Position numbers and translations under genes: made by a program. DNA of 64,000 bases from GCA-2725625 sp964574215. GTDB taxonomy: Bacteria > Pseudomonadota > Alphaproteobacteria > Rhodospirillales > UBA2165. The stretch is from NCBI GenBank assembly GCA_964574215.1, contig CAZNLR010000024.1, positions 1 through 64,000 of the forward strand, in the 5' to 3' direction. The notes beneath the pieces were generated by a model that saw only the letters and a list, made by a program, of their open reading frames with translations, did no database searches and was not told the DNA's origin. Below, piece after piece: positions 1-9,302 of this stretch (position 1 is the stretch's first letter; every line of letters starts with the position of its first letter).

Positions 1-2194
1 TATCCGCCGCATAACCCAGTAAATTGAGCTGTCTCAGAATGACGTCCTGATTGGTGAGATTGTCCTCGGCCACCAGGATGAGCTGCCCCATCTGTTCCGC
101 TTCCTCAACGGTGGGCGCCTTGACTTTTCGGTCCTCCGATTTTTGCTCTTCCTGTTTGGTCTCGGGGCTGGCCCGCCCGGCGGCAACCGCCACGGCCGTT
201 AATAAGGAAGGCCGGCGCAACGGCAGAGCGTCCAGTGTCACGGTATCGGGAACATCCAAACGGGCGCCCCGGCGCCAATAGGGCATCAGGAAAATGTATT
301 TTGAATCCGCGAAGACCGAATGAGCTTTGAATGCATCGCGGACTTTGATCTGCTCTTCCTCGTCAAAATCAATTCCCAGAATTACAATGTCATAAATCTC
401 GTCATTGAAGGCTGCCTCCGTGGCGCGGGAAACCGCATCCTGCCGTTCATCCCATACCTCGATATCCGCCTTCCAATGGGTCAGATAGCTGGACATGAAT
501 TCCGCATATTCTTCTATTTCGGTGATAAGCAAGATGTTGAGGCCGGCCAGATCATTGTCCTCGGTCACACGGGATTCTTTATCGGATTCCCGGTGAGGGA
601 TGGTGGTTGAAAAACAGGAGCCCTCGCCCAACTCGCTTTCCACACCAATCGCGCCACCCATCAGTTCCGACAGTTTGACGCAGATCGACAGGCCCAATCC
701 GGTGCCGCCGTATTTTCGGGTCGTCGAGCTTTCCGCCTGAGTGAAGGCCTCGAACAATTTTTCCTGTGCTTCTTTGGAAATGCCGATGCCGTTATCGACG
801 ATGCTGTACTTTACGGCGACTTTATTTTTGGCGTCGCTTTCGGCGAGATCAGCGCGAATAACAATTTTGCCCCTCATATCATCTCTGTTTTCGGTAAATT
901 TAATGGCATTGCCGGCAAGGTTAAATAGAATCTGACGCAACCGGACCTGGTCACCCATCACCCATTCCGGAATCGCCGGGTCGATATAGGGAAATATCAT
1001 AAGTTCCTTTTTCGCCGCGTTGGGCGCCAGCGTATCAACCACGCCCTGAACCAAATCGCGAATGGAAATGGGGATTTCCTCCAGCTCCAGTTTCCCCGCT
1101 TCGATTTTTGAGAAATCGAGAATGTCGTTGATGATTTGTAGCAGCGAAAAAGCCGAATCCCTGACGGTCGCCATCATCTGGCTCTGGTCGGCGTTCAGTT
1201 TGGTTTCCCGGAGAAGATCGATCATGCCGACGACGCCGTTCATGGGCGTGCGGATTTCATGACTCATGGCGGCAAGGAAAGAAGACTTGGCCTGGGTTGC
1301 GGCCTCGGCTGAATTTTTGAGCTCTTCCGCCTTTTTCCTGGATTCCTCGGCATCGGCCATCATGTTAAGTGTGGCACGTCTGGCATCGGCCAGGTCATCT
1401 ACCCGGCTGGCCAGTTCTTCATTGGCGCTCTCGGCAACATTTTTGGCCGATTGCAGTTCCTGGGTGCGGTCGCTGATCAATTCCTCGAGATGGTCCTGAT
1501 GACGTTTGAGCTGATGCTCGGCGACGGCTTGCGACAATTGCATGTCGTTGTAGGCATCGACGACCTGACCGAGTTCGTCGGTACTTTCCCATTCCACCTG
1601 TTCATGAATATTTTCGTTCTGCATTTTTTCGATGGAGCTGCGCAGCCGATTGATGGGCACGCCGACAACTTTCCGGGTGGCAAAAATAGTAACCCCCGCC
1701 AACGTCAACGCCATGACGATAATGATCAAAATATCGAGTTTCGCACGGTCCAAAAGTTCGGCAATAATGTGTTTGCTGTGAACCGTGACGATCAGCTTTC
1801 CCACCACCTCGCTAACCTTGCTGGCGGAGTAGACCAGAGATTTTTCGGTCCTAAAATCAGGCGTTTCCGGTTCCACCTCGGGATTGCCGATTTTTGCCAG
1901 AACTTCACCGGAAACGTCGGTTACGACAGCGCTTTGCACATGGGGCAGTCTCTCGATTTCAGCGAGCAGAGACCTGATTTGATCACCATCGATCTCCCAC
2001 ACCGCCGATGCGAAAGCGGAATCCTGTACGGAAACCAGTTGCTTCAGACTTCCCGATAATTCGCTGCGGCTGTTGAAATAGAATCTCGCTTCCAAAACCG
2101 AAAACAGAATCAACACGCTGAGGCAAACGAGCGGAATATTTATCGCCAGCAGTTTGGAGACAAGATTATTCGGTTTGAACGCAGACTTTTTCAC
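1..2194 (-). CDS. Hybrid sensor histidine kinase (C-terminus beyond window)
   Basis: This is a membrane-bound hybrid sensor kinase that autophosphorylates and passes phosphate to its own or an external receiver. It is read from a GTG at 2194 (weak GGA upstream, in-frame stop just before), and about 731 codons are visible. In order: membrane helix ~13-35, ~115-residue periplasmic loop, membrane helix ~153-173, HAMP, coiled linker, HisKA with His312 in AAMSHEIRTPMNG, and HATPase (DNGIGIS, GGTGLGLSI). Next comes a receiver-like domain in which the phospho-Asp site reads VILGIDF, so Gly replaces Asp, and then the start of a second receiver (VAEDNLTNQ) with its acidic pair intact. It lies 119 bp downstream of phoB on the same strand. 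The signal is unknown. The protein's end is outside the window. Confidence 0.9.
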   Translation of the reverse strand, partial: MKKSAFKPNNLVSKLLAINIPLVCLSVLILFSVLEARFYFNSRSELSGSLKQLVSVQDSAFASAVWEIDGDQIRSLLAEIERLPHVQSAVVTDVSGEVLAKIGNPEVEPETPDFRTEKSLVYSASKVSEVVGKLIVTVHSKHIIAELLDRAKLDILIIIVMALTLAGVTIFATRKVVGVPINRLRSSIEKMQNENIHEQVEWESTDELGQVVDAYNDMQLSQAVAEHQLKRHQDHLEELISDRTQELQSAKNVAESANEELASRVDDLADARRATLNMMADAEESRKKAEELKNSAEAATQAKSSFLAAMSHEIRTPMNGVVGMIDLLRETKLNADQSQMMATVRDSAFSLLQIINDILDFSKIEAGKLELEEIPISIRDLVQGVVDTLAPNAAKKELMIFPYIDPAIPEWVMGDQVRLRQILFNLAGNAIKFTENRDDMRGKIVIRADLAESDAKNKVAVKYSIVDNGIGISKEAQEKLFEAFTQAESSTTRKYGGTGLGLSICVKLSELMGGAIGVESELGEGSCFSTTIPHRESDKESRVTEDNDLAGLNILLITEIEEYAEFMSSYLTHWKADIEVWDERQDAVSRATEAAFNDEIYDIVILGIDFDEEEQIKVRDAFKAHSVFADSKYIFLMPYWRRGARLDVPDTVTLDALPLRRPSLLTAVAVAAGRASPETKQEEQKSEDRKVKAPTVEEAEQMGQLILVAEDNLTNQDVILRQLNLLGYAAD

Positions 2195-2313
2195 ACGAGG
2201 TTCCGATGGTTGCGACAATTCGATCAGCCATTACCGTCTTCTGGCCGGATCATATTGTAATATATGACCAAATACATCAATTACGGTAAACAATTACTAT
2301 TATATTTCGAGAT

Positions 2314-3012
2314 TTAAAGGGTGGCCAAATCAATCGAATAGCCGCCGCTGCGCACCGTTCGGATAAGATCGGGAGACCCGTCATCGTTGAGTGCTTTGCG
2401 GAGACGCCTGATATGAACGTCGACGGTGCGTTCCTCGACATAAATGTCGCGGCCCCAAACCCGGTCAAGAAGGGATTCTCGGGAATACACCTTGGTCGGA
2501 CGCGCCATCAGCACCTGGAGTAATCTGAACTCGGTTGGGCCGAGATGAATAGCTCTGCCTTCGCGGAACACCTTGTGGGCGCTTAAATCCATGACGATGC
2601 CGCCATATTCCAGTTTTTCGTCGGTTAAACCCGGTTGGGCCCGGCGTAGCAACGCGCGCACGCGGGCGATGAGTTCCTTGGGAGAAAAGGGTTTAACCAT
2701 GTAATCGTCGGCGCCGCTGTCGAGGCCCAGAATCTTGTCGCCTTCTTCACCTCTGGCGGTCAGCATGATTACGGGAATCGCTTTACTCGCCGGTTCTTCA
2801 CGGAGCTTGCGGCAGATATCGATACCGGACATTTCCGGCAGCATCCAGTCGAGCAGAATTAAATCGGGTTCCTCTTCTTTCACCAGAAGAAGCCCCTCAT
2901 CGCCGCTGGTCGCCACCAGGGTTCCGAAACCTTCGCTTTCAAGATTGTATCGCAGCATTTCCACCAGTGGCGGTTCGTCTTCGACAATCAGAATGCGGAC
3001 GTTTTTGTTCAT
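2314..3012 (-). CDS. phoB: Phosphate regulon response regulator PhoB
   Basis: OmpR-family regulator of 232 aa that binds Pho boxes when phosphorylated by PhoR under phosphate starvation. The receiver domain (~1-120) has the acidic pair in IVEDEPP, phospho-Asp55 in LILLDWMLP and the conserved Lys in VKPFSP. The C-terminal winged helix (~130-230) ends in the usual RTVRSGGYSID pattern. The ATG overlaps the phoU stop by 4 bp, so the two are translationally coupled as the last genes of the pst operon. Length and domain order are standard. The Pho box upstream of pstS implies autoregulation. Confidence 0.96.
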   Translation of the reverse strand: MNKNVRILIVEDEPPLVEMLRYNLESEGFGTLVATSGDEGLLLVKEEEPDLILLDWMLPEMSGIDICRKLREEPASKAIPVIMLTARGEEGDKILGLDSGADDYMVKPFSPKELIARVRALLRRAQPGLTDEKLEYGGIVMDLSAHKVFREGRAIHLGPTEFRLLQVLMARPTKVYSRESLLDRVWGRDIYVEERTVDVHIRRLRKALNDDGSPDLIRTVRSGGYSIDLATL

Positions 3013-3722
3013 TTGGGTTCAACCAGCGTAAAGGCCGAGCTGTCGCCCTTGGGACGGTCGTCCTCCGGGATTTCTCCCTGCACCATGAAATGCACTTGTT
3101 CGGCGATGCTGGTGACGTGATCGCCCATGCGTTCGATATTCTTCGCCACAAACAGTAAATGGGTGCAGGCGGAAATGTTGCGGGTATCCTCCATCATATA
3201 GGTCAACAATTCCCGGAACAGACTCGAATGCAATTGGTCCACTTCTTCGTCGCGTAATCTGACATCGTCCGCCCGGTCGGAATCTCTCGCAATGTAGGCG
3301 TCCAGGACGTTTTTAATCATGCCCTGAACCATCGCCGCCATGCGCGCGACGCTCGCAGATGAGTCCCCCATTGCCGGTGACTTAGCTAAAGTAACGGTCC
3401 GTTTGGCGACATTCTTGGCATAGTCGCCGATCCGTTCCAGGTTGGAAGAGACTTTCAGCGCCGTAATGATCTGCCGCAAATCCTCTGCCAGGGGTTGGCG
3501 GAGCGCCAGCAGTTTAATAGCAAAGGCGTCGATTTCGCTTTCCAGCGCATCAATTTGTTTATCTTTTTTCACAATGGTCATGGCCCGGTCGGCGTCGCGC
3601 TTCACCAATGTATCGATGGCGTCGGCGAGTTGGGTTTCAACCAAACCGCCCATTTCGGCGATCATATGGTCGAGCTTGCCGAGATCCTCATCGTAGCCTT
3701 TTACAATATGTCCGGTTTCCAT
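3009..3722 (-). CDS. phoU: Phosphate signalling protein PhoU
   Basis: PhoU (237 aa) connects the PstSCAB transporter to PhoR and keeps the Pho response off when phosphate is plentiful. Two tandem three-helix PhoU domains are visible. The first has the metal-binding style segment ESEIDAFAIKLLALRQPLAED, and the second has DEEVDQLHSSLFRELLTYM with NIERMGDHVTSIAE near the end. The start follows a good AAGGCGGAAAG ribosome site. It lies 24 bp after pstB and overlaps phoB, so it is co-transcribed. It is a cytoplasmic peripheral protein of standard length. Confidence 0.96.
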   Translation of the reverse strand: METGHIVKGYDEDLGKLDHMIAEMGGLVETQLADAIDTLVKRDADRAMTIVKKDKQIDALESEIDAFAIKLLALRQPLAEDLRQIITALKVSSNLERIGDYAKNVAKRTVTLAKSPAMGDSSASVARMAAMVQGMIKNVLDAYIARDSDRADDVRLRDEEVDQLHSSLFRELLTYMMEDTRNISACTHLLFVAKNIERMGDHVTSIAEQVHFMVQGEIPEDDRPKGDSSAFTLVEPK

Positions 3723-3746
3723 CTTTCCGCCTTTCTCAGTTCTCCA

Positions 3747-4565
3747 CTAGCCGATTCGACCGGTTATGTAAGCTTGGGTTCTTTCATCCTGCGGTGTCGT
3801 AAAGACGTCCTCCGTTTCACCGAGTTCGACCAAATCGCCCAACAGAAAAAATGCCGTCCGCTGGGAAACCCTCGCCGCCTGCTGCATCGAGTGGGTTACG
3901 ATAACGATTGTATAGTTTTGCCGCAATTCGTCGATCAGTTCCTCGATTTTGGCCGTGGCTATGGGATCAAGGGCCGAGCAGGGCTCGTCCATTAGGATGA
4001 TTTCGGGATTGATGGCGATTGCCCGGGCGATGCAAAGCCGTTGCTGCTGACCGCCGGATAGTCCGGTGCCGGGTTCCTGAAGCCGGTCCTTGGCTTCTTC
4101 CCATAATCCTGCCCGCTTGAGGCTCTGCTCGACGATCTCGTCCAACGCCGGCTTTTGCAGGGTTAGACCGTGTATTTTGGGACCGTACGCCACATTCTCG
4201 TAAATCGACTTGGGAAAAGGATTGGGCTTCTGAAACACCATGCCGACCCGGGCCCTAAGCGCCACCGGGTCGATTTCCTGATCGTTGACCTCTTGGCCGT
4301 CCATGAGGATTGAACCGTCAACCCGGCAGCCTTCTATGGTGTCGTTCATCCGGTTGAGGCAGCGCAGGAACGTCGACTTGCCGCACCCCGAAGGGCCGAT
4401 GAGTGCGGTGACCCGGTTTTCCGGTATATCCAATGTGATCCCGTTGAGCGCCTGCTTGCCGCCGTAATAAACGTCGACGTCACGGGCCGACATTTTGGTG
4501 CGCCGCTCCACGGGATCGCTTGTGGAAAATGAAAAGTCCATGTTTCCCGCCCTTTCTCTATTCAT
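3747..4565 (-). CDS. pstB: Phosphate ABC transporter ATPase PstB
   Basis: ATPase subunit of the high-affinity phosphate importer, working as a dimer under PstC and PstA. It has Walker A GPSGCGKST, Q-loop MVFQKPNPFPKSIYENVAYG, signature LSGGQQQRLCIARA, Walker B IILMDEPCSALDP and the H-loop IVTHSMQQA, all matching PstB closely. Three ATGs are possible (4583, 4565, 4541). 4565 is chosen because GAGGAAAG lies 6 bp upstream. The gene follows pstA with almost no gap. Length is about 272 aa, normal for the family. Confidence 0.95.
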   Translation of the reverse strand: MNRERAGNMDFSFSTSDPVERRTKMSARDVDVYYGGKQALNGITLDIPENRVTALIGPSGCGKSTFLRCLNRMNDTIEGCRVDGSILMDGQEVNDQEIDPVALRARVGMVFQKPNPFPKSIYENVAYGPKIHGLTLQKPALDEIVEQSLKRAGLWEEAKDRLQEPGTGLSGGQQQRLCIARAIAINPEIILMDEPCSALDPIATAKIEELIDELRQNYTIVIVTHSMQQAARVSQRTAFFLLGDLVELGETEDVFTTPQDERTQAYITGRIG

Positions 4566-4583
4566 GTCTTTCCTCATTTCCAT

Positions 4584-5840
4584 TTACCACCGCCTCTCAA
4601 ACTTCTTGCGCAACAAGATTGCCGCCAGATTCATGACCGCTAAAAAGACCAGCAGGATGATGGTGGCCGCAGATGTTTTCTCCAGGAACGCCCGTTCCGG
4701 CGCATCGGCCCAGAGAAAAATCTGAACGGGCAGAACTGTGGCGGCGTCGACAATACTTTCCGGTATATCGACGATAAAAGCGACCATGCCGATCATCAAA
4801 AGGGGCGCCGTTTCGCCCAGAGCCCGTGCCATACCGATGATGGCGCCGGTCAGCATGCCCGGCATGGCGAGGGGCAACACATGGTGAACGATGGTCTGCA
4901 CCTGGCTGGCGCCGACGCCCAGGGCGGCCTCGCGGATAGATGGCGGCACCGACATCAGAGCGGACCGCCCGGCGATAATCACCGTCGGCATTGTCATCAA
5001 TGCCAGAACGATCCCGCCGGCCAATGGCGCCGAGCGGGGCAATTCGAAGAAATTCAAAATCACCGCCAGCCCCAATAGACCAAAAACGATCGAAGGGACG
5101 GCGGCCAGATTGTTGATGTTAACTTCGATCAGATCGGTCCAGCGGTTCCTGGGGGCGAATTCTTCCAGATAAACTGCGCTGGCGACACCGATGGGGAAAA
5201 CCAGGGCCAGTGTGACCAGCAGGGTCATGGCCGATCCCACCACCGCGCCCAGGATCCCCGCTTGTTCGGGCTCCCGGCTGTCGGCGGCGGTAAAGAAAGT
5301 GGTGTTGAACCGGCGCTCCACCCTGCCGTCGGCAACCAACTTGTCATACCAGACCAGCTGCTTGTCTATAACTTTGCGTTCGGACTGAGGAAGCTTCCGG
5401 TCGATGTAGCCCTTGTTCAGCATATCGATGTCGGCGGCCGCGCTGACCCATATTGTGCCGCTCCAAATACTATCCACTGGGCCGGTGGTATGTTTATGGT
5501 CTGATAGGTAATCCCTGATTTCAAATTCGATACCCGGACTGAACAGTTTATAGAGCTGCCGCTTGTCGCGGCGTTCACTGACATTCGGAAAATAGTCTCT
5601 GACCGCCTGCCGTGCGGCGCCCCTGTAGTTGGTCTTATGTTCCCCTTTCTTCTCGATGGTCACATCAAGCGCGATATAGGTTTTGGTGAACGCCGAATAC
5701 CCCTTGAAGGTTATGGCCCCAATCAAAACAAAAAGAAATGTAATGGCCAGTGCGATGGCGGTGAGACCCAAAAAACGGAACCGCGCCTCTGCGGCATGAC
5801 GTTTTTTCAGCTGGGCGGGGTCGGGTGTAAAACTACTCAT
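4584..5840 (-). CDS. pstA: Phosphate ABC transporter permease PstA (with N-terminal DUF3333)
   Basis: Inner-membrane permease half of the phosphate importer. The 418 aa length exceeds the ~280-300 aa of E. coli PstA because of an N-terminal extension. One membrane helix (~25-50) is followed by a ~120-residue soluble segment (DUF3333, common in alphaproteobacterial PstA) before the BPD_transp_1 domain from about residue 195 (AVVGSAMTLLVTLALVFPIG). The EAA-type loop REAALGVGASQVQTIVHHVLP, which contacts PstB, is present. Its start overlaps the pstC stop by 8 bp, which supports coupling. Confidence 0.95.
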   Translation of the reverse strand: MSSFTPDPAQLKKRHAAEARFRFLGLTAIALAITFLFVLIGAITFKGYSAFTKTYIALDVTIEKKGEHKTNYRGAARQAVRDYFPNVSERRDKRQLYKLFSPGIEFEIRDYLSDHKHTTGPVDSIWSGTIWVSAAADIDMLNKGYIDRKLPQSERKVIDKQLVWYDKLVADGRVERRFNTTFFTAADSREPEQAGILGAVVGSAMTLLVTLALVFPIGVASAVYLEEFAPRNRWTDLIEVNINNLAAVPSIVFGLLGLAVILNFFELPRSAPLAGGIVLALMTMPTVIIAGRSALMSVPPSIREAALGVGASQVQTIVHHVLPLAMPGMLTGAIIGMARALGETAPLLMIGMVAFIVDIPESIVDAATVLPVQIFLWADAPERAFLEKTSAATIILLVFLAVMNLAAILLRKKFERRW

Positions 5841-6879
5841 ATTTATCCCGGTATTTTCGAGTGACGGTCAAGGCGACGATATTGAGCAAAAGCGTGGCGG
5901 CAAACAGCACCAGACCCAAAGCGAAGGCCGCCAGGGTCTTGGGGCTGTCAAATTCCTGATCGCCCACCAGCAACGTGACGATCTGAACCGTGACGGTGGT
6001 GACGGCTTCGAACGGGTTGGCGGTGAGCCTTGCCGAAAGGCCGGCCGCCATTACGACGATCATGGTTTCACCGATGGCCCGGCTGACGGCCAATAAAACG
6101 GCGCCGACGATGCCCGGCAGGGCGGCGGGCAATACCACCCGCTTGATGGTTTCCGACTTGGTTGCGCCCATGGCGTAGGAGCCGTCCCGGAGGGCGTGGG
6201 GAACGGCGGAAATGACGTCGTCCGAGAGGGATGATACAAAAGGAATGATCATCACCCCCATTACCAAACCGGCCGCGAGGGCGCTTTCCGAGGCGACGTT
6301 CATGCCGACCGCCTCGCCCAGTTCCCGGATGAACGGCCCGATGGTCAGGGCGGCGAAAAACCCGTAGACCACGGTGGGGACGCCGGCCAGAATTTCCAGC
6401 GCCGGTTTGGCCCAGGTGCGAAACTTGTGACTCGCATATTCGGACATGTAGACGGCCGACATCAAACCGACGGGAACGGCGACCGCCATGGCGATGACGG
6501 TGATCAGCAAGGTGCCCGTAAAGATCGGCACGGCGCCGAATGATCCCGATGCACCTACCTGATCGGCCCGGAGCGCCATCTGAGGTGACCAATGCAGACC
6601 CAGCAGAAATTCCATCGGAGAGACTTGAGCGAAGAACCGTATTGCTTCGAACAGCAAAGACAAAACGATCCCGATGGTGGTCAGGATCGCAATACCGGAC
6701 GCTGCGGCCAGAACGATTTTGATCGCCCGTTCAACCCGTTTGCGAGTTCTAACCGGGTTTTGTCCCGAATAGCGCAGCAAAAAGATATTACCGACAGTCG
6801 CTAGTAATTTTGGTGAAACGGACATTCTATTCTCTAAAAAAATCGGCGGCCGGTTGGTGTAGAAAGTCGGTCCGGCCAC
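5833..6879 (-). CDS. pstC: Phosphate ABC transporter permease PstC
   Basis: Partner permease of PstA. An N-terminal membrane helix (~55-80) is followed by the permease domain, with helices from ~120 onward. The cytoplasmic loop RDGSYAMGATKSETIKRVVLP is the ATPase-docking EAA motif. A GTG at 6879 has AAGGAAG 7 bp upstream and sits 24 bp after the pstS stop, so it is preferred. An in-frame ATG at 6825 (MSVSPKLLATVG) is the alternative and would remove 18 residues without touching a domain. Length is 348 aa. Confidence 0.93.
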   Translation of the reverse strand: MAGPTFYTNRPPIFLENRMSVSPKLLATVGNIFLLRYSGQNPVRTRKRVERAIKIVLAAASGIAILTTIGIVLSLLFEAIRFFAQVSPMEFLLGLHWSPQMALRADQVGASGSFGAVPIFTGTLLITVIAMAVAVPVGLMSAVYMSEYASHKFRTWAKPALEILAGVPTVVYGFFAALTIGPFIRELGEAVGMNVASESALAAGLVMGVMIIPFVSSLSDDVISAVPHALRDGSYAMGATKSETIKRVVLPAALPGIVGAVLLAVSRAIGETMIVVMAAGLSARLTANPFEAVTTVTVQIVTLLVGDQEFDSPKTLAAFALGLVLFAATLLLNIVALTVTRKYRDKYE

Positions 6880-6903
6880 CCCATATCTTCCTTGAGGTTT
6901 CCG

Positions 6904-7956
6904 TTACATGCTGAGTTGGGCAAGGTTCTTGGCACCCGCGGCGATTTTCCTGCGGTCGGTATCGGGGAGCGGGATCAACCCCTTGTCGACCAGATAGCCG
7001 TCTTCGCCCCAGGCCCTCTCACTGGTGAATTCGCTGACGAATTCCCGGATACCCGGAACCGTCGCCACATGCTGCTGCTTGACGTAGAAGTAGAGCGAGC
7101 GGGAGACTCCATATTTACCGGCGGCGATATCCTCGAACTTGGGGTTGATGCCGTCGACCGATGCACCCTGGATTTTGTCACCGTTCTGATCGAGGAAGGA
7201 AAATCCGAAGATACCGATGGCCGCCGGATTGGCTTCCAGTTTCTGCACGATCAAATTGTCGTTCTCGCCGGCTTCGATGAAAGCGCCGTCTTCACGAATG
7301 GCGTGGGCAATGGCTTTAAAGGCCTTTTTGTTTTCCTTACGAAGCACGTTCAGGCTGGGGAATTTCTTGGCGCCCCCTTCCATGGCCAACTCGACAAATG
7401 CGTCCCTGGTGCCCGACGTCGGCGGTGGTCCCAATACTTCGATCTTGGTGTCCGGCAGGCCGGCATCGATGTCGCTCCACTTTTTATAGGGATTGTCCAC
7501 CAGCTTGCTGTTCCCAGATTTATCTTCCCGGGGAATCTTGCGCGCCAGCGCCAGGAATATCTGTTTCTTGGTCAGTTTCATAGGCGCTGTCTTTTTGGAA
7601 TTGGCCAATACGATGCCGTCGAAACCGATCTTCACTTCCGTAATGCGGATACCTTTAGCAATGCATTTCCTGAATTCCGACGCCTTGATACGCCGGGAGG
7701 CGTTGGTGATGTCCGGGTGGCCGTCGCCGATACCGGCGCAGAACAATTTCATGCCGCCGCCGGAGCCGGTACTTTCAACCACTGGGGTTTTGAATTTCGT
7801 GGTCTTACCGAATTGTTCGGCAACCTTGGCCGAAAACGGAAAAACCGTCGACGATCCGACGATGCGGATTTGATCGCGGGCTTCGGCCTTCGGTGACTGA
7901 AGGGCCGCCGCCGCAACCGTTGCAATGACAGCTACAGCGAAGGTTTTATTAATCAT
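6904..7956 (-). CDS. pstS: Periplasmic phosphate-binding protein PstS
   Basis: Substrate-binding protein that delivers phosphate to PstCA. The Sec signal peptide is MINKTFAVAVIATVAAAAL, with likely cleavage after KAEA. The mature start IRIVGSSTVFPFSAKVAEQF carries the conserved GSSTV phosphate loop, and ESTGSGGGMKLFC and PPTSGTRDAF supply further anion-binding Ser, Thr and Arg residues. First gene of the pst operon, with a Pho box about 90 bp upstream. 350 aa, slightly longer than classic PstS, resembling the marine/alphaproteobacterial type. Confidence 0.96.
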   Translation of the reverse strand: MINKTFAVAVIATVAAAALQSPKAEARDQIRIVGSSTVFPFSAKVAEQFGKTTKFKTPVVESTGSGGGMKLFCAGIGDGHPDITNASRRIKASEFRKCIAKGIRITEVKIGFDGIVLANSKKTAPMKLTKKQIFLALARKIPREDKSGNSKLVDNPYKKWSDIDAGLPDTKIEVLGPPPTSGTRDAFVELAMEGGAKKFPSLNVLRKENKKAFKAIAHAIREDGAFIEAGENDNLIVQKLEANPAAIGIFGFSFLDQNGDKIQGASVDGINPKFEDIAAGKYGVSRSLYFYVKQQHVATVPGIREFVSEFTSERAWGEDGYLVDKGLIPLPDTDRRKIAAGAKNLAQLSM

Positions 7957-8033
7957 ATCTTTCTTTCTCCATACATAAACAGGTTGCAGCGGTGATCCGC
8001 CGCGCTACCCGTTTACGCCCGGCGCGCGTCCGT

Positions 8034-8065
8034 TTTATGAAAGAAGCATTACAGTTTTGTGACAG
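8034..8065 (-). promoter_or_regulatory. Pho box and -10 element of the pst operon
   Basis: On the minus strand CTGTCACAAAACTGTAAT (8048-8065) matches the two-repeat PhoB box consensus (CTGTCAT-AT tract-CTGTAAT/CTGTCAT). Eight bases after it is CATAAA (8034-8039), correctly spaced for a -10 in a PhoB-activated promoter, where the box replaces the -35. It points toward pstS. The same intergenic region holds the start of the AEC transporter gene on the other strand, so that gene may also respond. Confidence 0.85.
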
Positions 8066-8228
8066 TGGGTGGTGAAACGGTCGGAATTCAACAAAGATCA
8101 CGATCGAAGATAATCAGTTGTTCCCGACGGTAATTGATCGTACAGAACAATCCCTTTTCGAATTTTAGCGCGAGCAGTGGGGACGATACCATGGGAAAAC
8201 GAGCTGTTGTCAGAGGAATAGAGTAGTT

Positions 8229-9170
8229 ATGATCCTGGTGCTCACAGTTACGATTCCAATTTTCGTCGTAATTCTCGCCGGCTATGTTTTTGCCAAGCGC
8301 GGAATCATGGGCAAGGAAAGTATCAGGGCATTCACTTCATTTGTTTTCTATTTCTGCCTTCCTTTGCTGCTGTTTCACAATTTGGCCAATGCCCCGGTCG
8401 CGGAACAATTAAGAGGGGACTACGTTCTCGCATACCTGTCGGCAGGCCTTTCTACATTTGTGATCGGCTATGCCGTCGCCAGATGGATATTCAATTGCAC
8501 GGTCGCCGAGCAGACCGTTCAGGGATTAGCCGTTTCTTTCGGACAAACCGTTTTTATTACCTTACCGATCGGGGCGGCCCTGTATGGAGAATCCTCGATT
8601 CTGCCCATAGCACTTTTAATATCAGTAGAAATCGGCGTCATTGTGCCCTTGGCAATTATTCTCCTGGAAATCGAAAGCGAGGGGCATAGCAATTTTGGTT
8701 CCGTCGCCCGGACGGCGCTCCGGGCAATCTTTGTGAATCCGATCGTACTATCTATCCTGTTCGGCGTTGCCGTGGCTTTACTGGATGTAGAGCTTCCTGC
8801 GGTCCTGAACGGCATTGTGAATTTGGTCCAAGGTGCAACAATTCCCTGTGCTCTTTTTGCGATCGGGGCATCGCTTGCCGGACTTTCCTTCAGTGAACGC
8901 ATGAAAGAAACCGGTTTTATGGCGGTCAGCAAGCTATCGCTATACCCCCTAATGGTATTCATTTTTATGTCGATGTTTCCGGACATTCCATCCGAATGGC
9001 GCAATATCGCTATTATCGCTGCGGCCACGCCGATCGGCGCGAGCGTCTATTTGGTAGCCTCAACCTATAACACCTATGTCGAACGATCCTCGGCGGCGAC
9101 CTTGGTTTCGACAGTATTCGCCGTCGTTACATTGTCGATATTGGTGATCATTTTTAACCCGGCAAGATGA
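8229..9170 (+). CDS. AEC family transporter (auxin/malonate efflux carrier type)
   Basis: Inner-membrane secondary carrier of 313 aa with about ten hydrophobic helices in the two-halves arrangement of the AEC/BART family. The N-terminal pattern VTIPIFVVILAGYVFAKRGI plus SFVFYFCLPLLLFHNLA and the later AIGASLAG and AATPIGASVYLVAS match the family. The family exports or exchanges organic acids or auxin-like compounds; the substrate here cannot be told. It is the only plus-strand gene in the pho region and sits between phoR and pstS. GAGGAAT upstream is the ribosome site. No clear terminator follows. Confidence 0.88.
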   Translation: MILVLTVTIPIFVVILAGYVFAKRGIMGKESIRAFTSFVFYFCLPLLLFHNLANAPVAEQLRGDYVLAYLSAGLSTFVIGYAVARWIFNCTVAEQTVQGLAVSFGQTVFITLPIGAALYGESSILPIALLISVEIGVIVPLAIILLEIESEGHSNFGSVARTALRAIFVNPIVLSILFGVAVALLDVELPAVLNGIVNLVQGATIPCALFAIGASLAGLSFSERMKETGFMAVSKLSLYPLMVFIFMSMFPDIPSEWRNIAIIAAATPIGASVYLVASTYNTYVERSSAATLVSTVFAVVTLSILVIIFNPAR

Positions 9171-9302
9171 TATGACCGCCGCCTCAAAATTGGCTGTCAA
9201 AAAAATTGAATAGTTGAGGGAATCCATACCTAAACCGCAAATACCCGAAAATAGCGCCCGGTAATCGCGTATTACTAAAGGTGGTTTTGGAGGTCTCGAT
9301 TT

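Noticed and set aside
6892..7896. Plus-strand open frame opposite pstS
   Set aside because: It mirrors pstS, and no domain or ribosome site supports it.
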